A DNA stretch of 9,772 nt, from contig JBKCIQ010000182.1 in the NCBI GenBank assembly GCA_046302135.1, positions 1 through 9,772 on the forward strand, read 5' to 3'. The DNA is from AM-1111 sp046302135. Its GTDB lineage: Bacteria > Bacteroidota > Bacteroidia > B-17B0 > Aurantibacillaceae. The notes below the pieces were generated by a model. It worked only from the letters and a program-made list of their open reading frames with translations. It did no database searches and was not told the origin of the DNA. The position numbers were made by a program, and so were the translations under genes. Shown here piece after piece: positions 1 to 6,042 of the stretch (position 1 is its first letter; each line of letters begins with the position of its first letter).

Positions 1-27
1 ACATCAAAATAAATTATTTAGAAAAAT

Positions 28-267
28 ATGAGTATAAAAGAGCGAATTAAAAAAGTCCTTTCGCTTGTCTTTGAAGTTGAAATAAACTCATTGAACGATG
101 AATCCTCACCTGACAATATTGATAAATGGGATTCGATAGGACATATCAATATGGCGGTTGCGCTTGAAAGTGAATTCAATATAGAGTTAACTGAAGAAGA
201 GATAATGGAACTAATGAATCTTAAAATTATCGAACTGGTTATTTTTGAAAAAACTAAATCAGTTTAA
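28..267 (+). CDS. Acyl carrier protein (discrete, 79 aa)
   Basis: This is a small acidic helical protein of the acyl/peptidyl carrier family (PF00550), close to the usual ACP length. The phosphopantetheine attachment site is visible as W34-D35-S36-I37-G38-H39, with Ser36 as the expected attachment residue. The segment after it, ending in the acidic run E56-E57-E58, fits helices II-III. It would carry an acyl group as a thioester in the cytoplasm. The ATG at 28 has an A/T-rich leader and no Shine-Dalgarno sequence. Its stop codon overlaps the start of the next gene, a GNAT acyltransferase, by one base (TAATG), so the two are probably translationally coupled. The housekeeping fatty-acid ACP normally sits with fab genes, so this is more likely a dedicated ACP of the glycan locus. 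The acyl group carried cannot be read from the sequence. Confidence 0.9.
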   Translation: MSIKERIKKVLSLVFEVEINSLNDESSPDNIDKWDSIGHINMAVALESEFNIELTEEEIMELMNLKIIELVIFEKTKSV

Positions 268-836
268 TGGTTTTAAAACAGAAAAAATATTCTCTGGGAA
301 TTTGGAGTTTGCAAATTTTATCAGAAGATCATGTTGGAGATGATTATTTAAAATGGGTACGTGATCCGGAAGTAAATGAATTCCTTTTTTTAAAAAATTT
401 TGAGCACTCAATTGAATCACTAAAAAATTATGTCAGAATTTCCAATTTGAGTAACGATAGGATTATATTTGGTATTTATGCAGAAGATAAATCTTATATA
501 GGAAATTTTAGTTTATATGATATTAATGTATTTAATGGGACCTTTGATTTCGGTTATTTCATTGGTGAAAAAAAATTCTGGGGAACTGATGCGGGTATTT
601 CAGCTTGCTTGATAGGTTTATCTATAGCATTCGAAGAATTAAAATTAAGAAAGACATTCACTTATGTAGAGAAAAGTAATCTTAAGAGTAGATTCGTTTT
701 GCAGAAAATTGGTTTTGTCAAAGAGGCAATATTAAAAGATCGTGTGGTCAATTATGGTAAATTGGTTGATTCTGTAGTTTATTCTCTAGACATTAGCCAG
801 TGGAATAATTCAGTAAAATTGAAATTCCAAATATGA
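267..836 (+). CDS. GNAT-family N-acyltransferase (RimJ/RimL-like), probable amino-sugar acyltransferase
   Basis: The 189-aa protein has the layout of the RimJ/RimL/PseH-type GNAT fold (Acetyltransf_3). An N-terminal strand and W30 are followed by the 'RDPEV' segment (32-36), which is typical after the first helix. The acyl-donor pyrophosphate loop lies around 102-110 (KKFWGTDAG), and the C-terminal signature 'SNLKSRFVLQKIGF' lies at 137-150. Such enzymes transfer an acyl group to an amine, and in glycan loci the acceptor is usually a nucleotide-linked or free amino sugar (compare PseH and SpsD). The ATG overlaps the ACP stop codon, and the end overlaps the next start by four bases (ATGA). The ACP neighbour suggests that acyl-ACP rather than acetyl-CoA may be the donor, which is inference. 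A ribosomal-protein acetyltransferase is the less likely alternative in this setting. Confidence 0.82.
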   Translation: MVLKQKKYSLGIWSLQILSEDHVGDDYLKWVRDPEVNEFLFLKNFEHSIESLKNYVRISNLSNDRIIFGIYAEDKSYIGNFSLYDINVFNGTFDFGYFIGEKKFWGTDAGISACLIGLSIAFEELKLRKTFTYVEKSNLKSRFVLQKIGFVKEAILKDRVVNYGKLVDSVVYSLDISQWNNSVKLKFQI

Positions 837-1588
837 ATCTTTTAATTGTACAGGCAAGAATGGGTTCTTCAAGGTTACCCGGAAAAGTATTGATGAAAAT
901 TAATGGAATTACAATACTCGAACATTTATTTAAGAGACTAAAGTATTCAAGAAGCATTGATAAAATCGTTGTAGCCACAACTTTCAATTTTGAAGATAAT
1001 GAGATTGAATTACTTTGCAAATCAATAGGAGTTGATTGTTACAGAGGTTCAGATTGGGATGTTCTCGACAGATTTTTTCAAACAGCAAAAAAATTTAATC
1101 CATTGAATATTATCAGGGTTACTTCAGACTGCCCTCTAAATCATTTTTCAGTTGTAGATTTTTCAGTTGATCAATTCTTGAGCTCATCCTTGGATTATTT
1201 TTCCAATTCAAATAATGAGCCGGATTATTTAGAAGATGGTTTTGATGTAGAAGTTTTCAGTTTTAAAGCTCTTGAAACAGCTTGGCAGGAAGCAAATTTG
1301 ATGAGTGAGCGAGAGCATGTTACACCTTACATTAAGAATTCAGGTAAGTTCAAATGTGGATGGAAAAAGTTTTCCAATGATTACCAGTATAAGCTTTCAG
1401 TGGATACTCAAGAAGATTTTAATGTGGTTTCTGAGATATTCGGAAAATTTTCGAAGCATAAAGATTTCGGGATGATTGAAATTCTTGAGCTGTTAAAAAG
1501 TAACCCTGAAATATTAAGTATTAATCATTCAAGTGAAATTAATTCAGGATATAAAAAATCTTTGCAATTTGATAAAAAAATCAAATAA
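833..1588 (+). CDS. spsF: SpsF-type cytidylyltransferase (CMP-sugar synthetase-like)
   Basis: This 251-aa protein belongs to the NTP-transferase superfamily, CMP-Kdo/CMP-sialate synthetase branch (COG1861, SpsF). The nucleotide-binding motif Q7-A-R-M-G-S-S-R-L-P-G-K18 opens the protein. 'RVTSDCPL' (95-102) carries the metal-binding aspartate region, 'SEREHVTPYI' lies at 158-167 and 'LSVDTQEDF' at 188-196. The C-terminal 'NSGYKKSL' (237-244) is also usual for this family. The expected reaction is CTP plus an acidic ulosonic sugar giving a CMP-sugar and pyrophosphate. In Bacillus, spsF lies beside the NeuB-like spsE; here the NeuB homologue is about 4.5 kb downstream. The start overlaps the GNAT stop codon (ATGA). 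The actual sugar is unknown, and biochemical evidence on SpsF proteins is thinner than for NeuA, so activity on a nonulosonate is inferred from family and context. Confidence 0.85.
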   Translation: MNLLIVQARMGSSRLPGKVLMKINGITILEHLFKRLKYSRSIDKIVVATTFNFEDNEIELLCKSIGVDCYRGSDWDVLDRFFQTAKKFNPLNIIRVTSDCPLNHFSVVDFSVDQFLSSSLDYFSNSNNEPDYLEDGFDVEVFSFKALETAWQEANLMSEREHVTPYIKNSGKFKCGWKKFSNDYQYKLSVDTQEDFNVVSEIFGKFSKHKDFGMIEILELLKSNPEILSINHSSEINSGYKKSLQFDKKIK

Positions 1589-1606
1589 GCTATTTATTTT
1601 TAATAT

Positions 1607-2425
1607 ATGGAAAGAACAATTGATTCTTCAGAAATAGATTTTAAAAAGAAGTTTGATTTGAGTGGTAAAGTTATTGTCATAACCGGAGCGTGTGGTCTTA
1701 TTGGAAGGGCTTTCACAGAGGCCGTTTTACAATTTGGAGGGAGTTTGGTGGTTGCAGATATTTCACAATCTGATCCTATTAAGTTTGCTTCCGCTTTATC
1801 TGATAGGTATTCAAATAAAATTAAAGGTTTTGAATTGGATGTTAGTAACAGGAATTCTGTAATAAGTTTAAAAGAATTTGTACTTGAAGAGTTTAAAAAA
1901 ATCGATGGCTTGGTAAATGCGCATCAGAATAAATCTCATCTTAAGTTTGAACCATTTGAATCTGTTACTGATGAAAATTGGCAAACAGTTTTGAATGTAA
2001 ACTTGACAGGAACATTTTTAATGTGTCAGGTTCTTGGAAGTTGGATGGCTGAAAATGGTGGAGGTAAAATAGTTAATATGCCGTCAACCTATTCTGTTGT
2101 TGCACCCAATCAAAATTTATATAAGGGAACTTCGTTAGGATGTCCTGCGGCCTATTCGGCAAGTAAAGGAGGTATTGATGCTCTAAGTAGATACCTTGCT
2201 TCTTATTGGGCATCGAAAAATGTTCGAGTCAATATGATTACGCCTCATGGTGTTTGGAATAATCATGAAGAGTCTTTCGAATCAAACTTCGCCCAATTCA
2301 GTCCAATGCAAAGAATGAGTTATAATCATGAGGTAGCTTCTGCTTTAATTTATTTGTTGAGTGACGCTTCAAGTTATGTTACAGGTGCAAATATTTTAAA
2401 CGAAGGTGGCTGGACCGTTTGGTAA
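1607..2425 (+). CDS. Short-chain dehydrogenase/reductase (PtmA-like sugar-locus SDR)
   Basis: The 272-aa protein is a classical Rossmann-fold SDR. The cofactor motif TGxxGxxG is T26-G-A-C-G-L-I-G33. An aspartate closes strand 2 (D51), which suggests NAD(H) preference. The catalytic set appears intact: N132 in 'NVNLTG', S160 in 'VNMPS', Y183 and K187 in 'YSASK'. The normally conserved NNAG after strand 4 is replaced by N104-A-H-Q107. The C-terminus 'YVTGANILNEGGWTVW' has the Trp-rich ending seen in SDRs of polysaccharide and flagellin-glycan loci such as PtmA. It probably oxidises or reduces a hydroxyl of a sugar intermediate. An 18-base A/T spacer separates it from spsF. A FabG-like 3-oxoacyl-ACP reductase serving the nearby ACP is an alternative I cannot exclude, but the C-terminus and its distance from the ACP favour a sugar substrate. 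Confidence 0.85.
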   Translation: MERTIDSSEIDFKKKFDLSGKVIVITGACGLIGRAFTEAVLQFGGSLVVADISQSDPIKFASALSDRYSNKIKGFELDVSNRNSVISLKEFVLEEFKKIDGLVNAHQNKSHLKFEPFESVTDENWQTVLNVNLTGTFLMCQVLGSWMAENGGGKIVNMPSTYSVVAPNQNLYKGTSLGCPAAYSASKGGIDALSRYLASYWASKNVRVNMITPHGVWNNHEESFESNFAQFSPMQRMSYNHEVASALIYLLSDASSYVTGANILNEGGWTVW

Positions 2426-2429
2426 ATCT

Positions 2430-3182
2430 ATGAAGAAAATATTACTATTTCTCCCTGCTTACAATGAAGCAGAAAACATTACATCACTACTAGAACGCGT
2501 TCAAGGTTGCGTTGATGAGTATTCACTTAATTTAAGTGTTTTGGTTGCCAATGATGGTAGTTCTGATAACACACTTAATATGGTGGAAACCTTTAAGAAA
2601 AAAGCTGGTTATAAAATAGAAATTATAGATATTCAACCTAACCAGGGATTAGCCAACGCAATGCGATTGGGAATTGAATATGGTGTTAAAAATTTAAATC
2701 AAGATGACTTATTTGTAGCTATGGATGCCGACGATAGCCATAGCCCTTTTTTAATTAAGCGCATGAATGATCAAATCAATGAAGGAAGCGACATTGTTAT
2801 TGCATCAAGATTTCAACCTGGTGCCCGAATAAGTGGATTGTCAGGATTTAGGAAATTTACATCTGTTGGTGCCGGATTAATTTTTAAATTTTTCGTTGAT
2901 ATCCCTCACGTTAAAGATTATACTTGTGGGTTTAGGGCATATAGGGTTAGTTTACTTCAGGATGCAATTAAAAAATATGATGGTAAACTTATTGAAGAAA
3001 AAGGTTTTGCTTGTATGGCAGAAATTTTATTGAAATTGTCTTTACTAAATCCAATAATACATGAAGTTCCAATGATACTTCGGTACGACAGAAAGGGAGG
3101 TGCAAGTAAAATGAATGTTTATAATACAATTAGACAGACACTTTATTTGATTAGAAATTTTAAGAGATTGCAGAAAAATTGA
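2430..3182 (+). CDS. GT2 glycosyltransferase, DPM1-like (polyprenyl-phosphate sugar synthase)
   Basis: This 250-aa GT-A-fold family 2 glycosyltransferase resembles dolichyl-phosphate mannose synthase. The N-terminus reads 'LPAYNEAENI' (8-17), with 'NDGSSDNT' at 41-48. The metal/nucleotide motif 'MDADDSHSP' (98-106) matches the DPM1-type DADxSHxP pattern. 'ASRF' (125-128), 'DYTCGFRAYR' (163-172) and 'RYDRKGGASKM' (218-228) follow in the usual order. No membrane span is evident, as in the shorter DPM1-like proteins. It would transfer a sugar from a nucleotide donor to a polyprenyl phosphate at the cytoplasmic face. I chose the ATG at 2430, four bases after the SDR stop codon. A GTG at 2406 would add eight residues (MAGPFGKS) outside the domain and overlap the SDR. 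The probable partner is the GT-C protein two genes downstream. The sugar is not known. Confidence 0.87.
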   Translation: MKKILLFLPAYNEAENITSLLERVQGCVDEYSLNLSVLVANDGSSDNTLNMVETFKKKAGYKIEIIDIQPNQGLANAMRLGIEYGVKNLNQDDLFVAMDADDSHSPFLIKRMNDQINEGSDIVIASRFQPGARISGLSGFRKFTSVGAGLIFKFFVDIPHVKDYTCGFRAYRVSLLQDAIKKYDGKLIEEKGFACMAEILLKLSLLNPIIHEVPMILRYDRKGGASKMNVYNTIRQTLYLIRNFKRLQKN

Positions 3183-4303
3183 AAACTTACCTTTTAATTG
3201 TAGGTACCAGACCGGAGGCAATAAAAATTGCTCCTTTGTATCTTGAACTTAAGCGTCAGAGAAAAGTTAAAGTAATTCTAGGATTAACCGGTCAACATCA
3301 AGAAATAGTTTATCAGGTATTAAGTTTTTTTTCTATAAAGCCAGATTTTGATTTGAAATTAATGAGTTTCAATCAAAATCAAGTTGTGTTGATTTCTGAA
3401 ATCCTTAAGGGATTAAACGAAAAAGTAATAAATATTAATCCTGATGTTATTATTGCACAAGGAGATACCAATAGTGTGATGGCGGCCTCACTTGTTTCTT
3501 TCTATAACAAAATTAGATTTGTTCATCTGGAAGCCGGACTTCGTAGTTTTAATTTTAACGAGCCCTTTCCGGAGGAATTTAACAGAGTTTTGGCAGGAAA
3601 AATAGCTTGGATACACTTAGCCCCAACCACGCTAGCTTCAAAAAATCTGATTAATGAAGGAATTCAACGTAAATTTATTTACACAGTTGGAAATACTGTT
3701 ATCGATGCACTAATGCATGGAGTTAAAATAATCAAAAAAAGAAATGTTAGAATTATACTCGAAAAAAAATTTAATTTTTTAAACTCTAATAAGAAGACAA
3801 TATTGTTAACCTGCCATAGAAGAGAAAATTTTGGTGATCCTGTCAAAAAAATTCTTGATTCTATAAAGGAGTCTGCATTAAATTTTTCTGAAATTATTAA
3901 TTTTTGTATTCCTGTTCATCCAAATCCCAACGTTAAGAAAATTTTTCACGAGTATCTTTCGGATTTGCCAAACGTATTTCTTTTTGATCCTTTTTCATAT
4001 GAAGAATTAATTTTTGTTATGGAAAAATCTTATTTAATCATAACTGATTCTGGGGGGATTCAGGAGGAAGCTCCCTCTTTGAAAAAACCTGTTTTCGTTC
4101 TTAGAAATGTTTCAGAAAGAAAAGAGGGAATAATAGCAGGTAACTCCTTATTAATTGGAAACTCTGAAAAAAAATTTCAGAATAGCTTAAAAAAGATTTT
4201 ATTTGACGAGAAATATTATCATTCCTTTATAAAAAACTCTAATCCATACGGGAATGGAAAATCATCCCAAAAAATAGCTTCAATACTTTCTAAAATTGTA
4301 TAG
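3179..4303 (+). CDS. wecB: UDP-N-acetylglucosamine 2-epimerase, non-hydrolysing type
   Basis: The 374-aa protein has the full length of the WecB/MnaA family, which interconverts UDP-GlcNAc and UDP-ManNAc in the cytoplasm. It opens with 'GTRPEAIKIAPL' (9-20), the non-hydrolysing signature. Residues matching the E. coli catalytic set are present: D96 in 'QGDT', E118 in 'HLEAGLR', E132/E133 in 'PEEFNR', and H213 in 'TCHRREN'. The UDP-binding segment 'TDSGGIQEE' (289-297) and the late 'SERKEGIIAG' (312-321) are also present, with SER where the family usually has TER. The start is a TTG at 3179 overlapping the stop of the previous gene (TTGA); the protein begins in register with the family there and no in-frame ATG is nearby. 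It probably supplies a ManNAc-type precursor to the glycan. Whether it feeds the NeuB homologue is uncertain, because NulO pathways usually use a hydrolysing epimerase. Confidence 0.93.
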   Translation: MKTYLLIVGTRPEAIKIAPLYLELKRQRKVKVILGLTGQHQEIVYQVLSFFSIKPDFDLKLMSFNQNQVVLISEILKGLNEKVININPDVIIAQGDTNSVMAASLVSFYNKIRFVHLEAGLRSFNFNEPFPEEFNRVLAGKIAWIHLAPTTLASKNLINEGIQRKFIYTVGNTVIDALMHGVKIIKKRNVRIILEKKFNFLNSNKKTILLTCHRRENFGDPVKKILDSIKESALNFSEIINFCIPVHPNPNVKKIFHEYLSDLPNVFLFDPFSYEELIFVMEKSYLIITDSGGIQEEAPSLKKPVFVLRNVSERKEGIIAGNSLLIGNSEKKFQNSLKKILFDEKYYHSFIKNSNPYGNGKSSQKIASILSKIV

Positions 4304-5801
4304 GTTTAGTCTACTGTTTATAATACTAATTGCAATATTCCTTAGAGTTTATTCTCCTCTTCCTGGTTGTTTTTGGGCTGATTCAGATGAGTTTTACACA
4401 GTTAAAACTATAAGTTTTTTAAACGAGGATATAGTTAAAAGAAATGTTTACTATGAATACTCTGATATCAAGTATAATGGAATTAGAAAAATAATAGAAA
4501 ATGCTTCAAGAGACAATGGAAATAATTTCATTTATAATCTCATATTAAGTATGGTTTCATTGGTGTTAAAGCCTTCAGATTATTGGCTAAGGGTTTTTTC
4601 TGCTATTTGTGATCTTATTTCGATTTTAATGATTATTAAGATTTCAAGATTATATCAATTTTCTAGACTGTCTGTTTTGATTTCAATTTTGTTATTTTCA
4701 ATTTGCCCAATTTTGGTTACATATGGTTACATTATTAGAGCATATTCCTTTGCTGTTACAATAACATTTATAAGTTTTTATTTTTTTAGTATTGTTAACA
4801 TAAGTTCAGGTTCTTCGAGGAAACACTGGTGGTTTTTTTCCATATCGTGTATATTTCTATTTCTTTCTCATTATCTGTCATTCTATATAATTTTGATTTA
4901 TTTCTTCTTTTTCTTTTTAAACCGTTCAACTACAGATTCCTTAAATAAAGGCCGAATGCTGTATTCTTTTTTGGGAATAATTTTTTTTGTTTCAATGTAT
5001 TTATTTTTGAATGCCGGTGGAATTAATAAAATTATTACAATTAGTAAAAACAGACAAGAATTAAGCAATGAAAGTAAAACCAATAATAATTATAAAAGTT
5101 TAGGTCTTTCCAACTTTAAAACAGCAACAGAAAATTATGTTCGTTATTTTTTTTCGGGAATCAGAAAAAAGGAAGATTTCAATATATTGTTTGGCCCCGG
5201 TTTATTGAGTAAGGCAGTATCAATAATTGGGTTGATATTGTTTTCATATTGGCTTTATTACGTTTTCAGTAATTATAAAAATAGAGATGTCGTAATGTTT
5301 GGATTATTTTCGTTTGCAGGTTTTTTCCTTTCAATAATTCTTGCACTTATTAGTGGACATCTAACTTCCCTCAGTGTTAAATATTCAATTTTTAGTTTGC
5401 CTTTTCTAATTTTACTTATTGGTGGTTTTATTTTTAGAACTAGATCTTTAAAATTGATTCCTATTTCAATCTTAGGATTTAATTTTTTATTTACAACTTA
5501 CTTAATTGTGAAATTTAGGAATGAATATAAATCACCTGTTTTTAATGTTTTAGCTTCAGGTCGAACTTCATTAGATCGAAATTTGATTGGTGACTCATTT
5601 TTCGAGAAAATTGATTCATTTAAAAGGTCAACTGACACAATCTATTTTCCTGATCACGAATCTTTAGCATTCTTTTGTCTTACTTCCAAAACTATTATAA
5701 ATGAATCTTCAGTAATTATTGTAACTGAAACCCCTTTTATAAAAATGCACCGTAATGGAAGTGAATTCAGGGCAAAGTATAAACTCATTCATCCTTATTG
5801 A
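4296..5801 (+). CDS. Polytopic membrane glycosyltransferase, GT-C fold (GT39/PMT_2-like)
   Basis: This 501-aa integral membrane protein has an N-terminal span (about 3-18). An outward loop with the acidic motif 'DSDEFYT' (29-35) follows, as in PMT/ArnT-type GT-C enzymes, where acidic residues in the first loop are catalytic. Further hydrophobic spans lie near 81-91, 100-116, 124-142, 148-168, 179-207, 222-240, 303-324, 333-353, 364-380 and 386-405. The stretch 'IIRAYSFAVTITF' (146-158) and 'HYLSFYIIL' (192-200) match the R-x-Y and His-Tyr patterns common in this superfamily. A polar region (241-290) and a soluble tail (406-501) flank the later spans. It should transfer a sugar from a polyprenyl-phosphate donor on the periplasmic side. 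The only sensible start is the TTG at 4296, overlapping the epimerase stop by eight bases. An O-antigen-ligase-like or flippase role is less likely. Acceptor and sugar are unknown. Confidence 0.72.
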   Translation: MYRFSLLFIILIAIFLRVYSPLPGCFWADSDEFYTVKTISFLNEDIVKRNVYYEYSDIKYNGIRKIIENASRDNGNNFIYNLILSMVSLVLKPSDYWLRVFSAICDLISILMIIKISRLYQFSRLSVLISILLFSICPILVTYGYIIRAYSFAVTITFISFYFFSIVNISSGSSRKHWWFFSISCIFLFLSHYLSFYIILIYFFFFFLNRSTTDSLNKGRMLYSFLGIIFFVSMYLFLNAGGINKIITISKNRQELSNESKTNNNYKSLGLSNFKTATENYVRYFFSGIRKKEDFNILFGPGLLSKAVSIIGLILFSYWLYYVFSNYKNRDVVMFGLFSFAGFFLSIILALISGHLTSLSVKYSIFSLPFLILLIGGFIFRTRSLKLIPISILGFNFLFTTYLIVKFRNEYKSPVFNVLASGRTSLDRNLIGDSFFEKIDSFKRSTDTIYFPDHESLAFFCLTSKTIINESSVIIVTETPFIKMHRNGSEFRAKYKLIHPY

Positions 5802-5905
5802 AAATTGTTTTTGGTTTCTATTATTTTAACCAATATTATTTATTAGTTTAAATTTTATCTTAATGTACTTTAATAATTTTAATTCAGCAATAAATTTTTT
5901 AATGA

Positions 5906-5966
5906 GTCAATTTTTTTTAATCTTTAGTATTGCTTTTTATTTTTTAATTACATTAAAAAAATTGAC
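5906..5966. repeat. Imperfect inverted repeat (15 bp arms, 30-base loop)
   Basis: The left arm at 5906-5921 reads GTCAA, eight T, then AAT. The right arm at 5952-5966 reads ATTA, six more A, then TTGAC. They pair over 15 base pairs with a single bulged T at 5918, leaving a 30-base loop (5922-5951). The T-run makes part of the pairing cheap in such AT-rich DNA, but the GTCAA/TTGAC ends are not homopolymeric. The right arm contributes the first five bases of a TTGACA hexamer. Function is unknown: it could be a transcript end, an operator or chance. Confidence 0.4.
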
Positions 5967-5976
5967 ATTAGGAGAG

Positions 5977-5994
5977 ATTCAAATTCAAATTCAA
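5977..5994. repeat. Short tandem repeat, ATTCAA x3
   Basis: Three perfect head-to-tail copies of the hexamer ATTCAA lie about 50 bases upstream of the neuB-like start codon. Being non-coding and upstream, a change in copy number would alter promoter or leader spacing. Three copies is few, and no variability can be inferred from one sequence. Confidence 0.6.
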
Positions 5995-6042
5995 ACATTG
6001 TGCTTAGTTTGATTAAACAACAAATTCATAAAAAAATAAAAT

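Larger units (their letters stand above)
5802..6042. other. Intergenic region separating the two gene blocks, possible regulatory region
   Basis: At 241 bases this is the only non-coding gap longer than 20 bases in the window. It is almost entirely A and T and has stop codons in all forward frames. It holds a weak hairpin (TTGGTT 5811-5816 with AACCAA 5828-5833, 11-base loop, no T-run after it), an imperfect 15-bp inverted repeat (5906-5966), a TTGACA hexamer (5962-5967) and an ATTCAA triplet repeat (5977-5994). A TTAGTTTG at 6004-6011 resembles the Bacteroidota -7 box TAnnTTTG at all but one position, but has no correctly spaced -33 box. The leader just before the ATG at 6043 is A-rich with no Shine-Dalgarno sequence. 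A promoter for the neuB block is likely by position, but I cannot place it. Confidence 0.5.

Noticed and set aside
793..1020. Minus-strand open frame of 75 codons
   Set aside because: It lies antisense inside spsF, whose motifs are intact, and its own product shows no family features.
2406..2429. GTG start extending the GT2 protein by eight residues
   Set aside because: It overlaps the SDR end by 20 bases and adds residues outside the domain; the ATG at 2430 gives the usual GT2 N-terminus.
4898..5083. Minus-strand open frame of 61 codons rich in Leu/Ile, ending in Lys
   Set aside because: It is antisense to the T-rich membrane-span and loop codons of the GT-C gene; composition explains it.
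4981..5154. Eight-base T-runs in the GT-C gene (4981-4988 and 5147-5154) as phase-variable tracts
   Set aside because: Runs of eight A or T also occur in the epimerase (3325, 3762, 4167) and are expected at this base composition; the frame is open throughout.
5811..5833. Possible intrinsic terminator after the GT-C gene
   Set aside because: Only a 6-bp stem with two G-C pairs, an 11-base loop and no following T-run; too weak to call.
5962..6011. Promoter made of TTGACA (5962) and TTAGTTTG (6004)
   Set aside because: The boxes are 36 bases apart, far beyond the 19-21 of Bacteroidota or 17 of sigma-70 promoters, and no -10 fits TTGACA.
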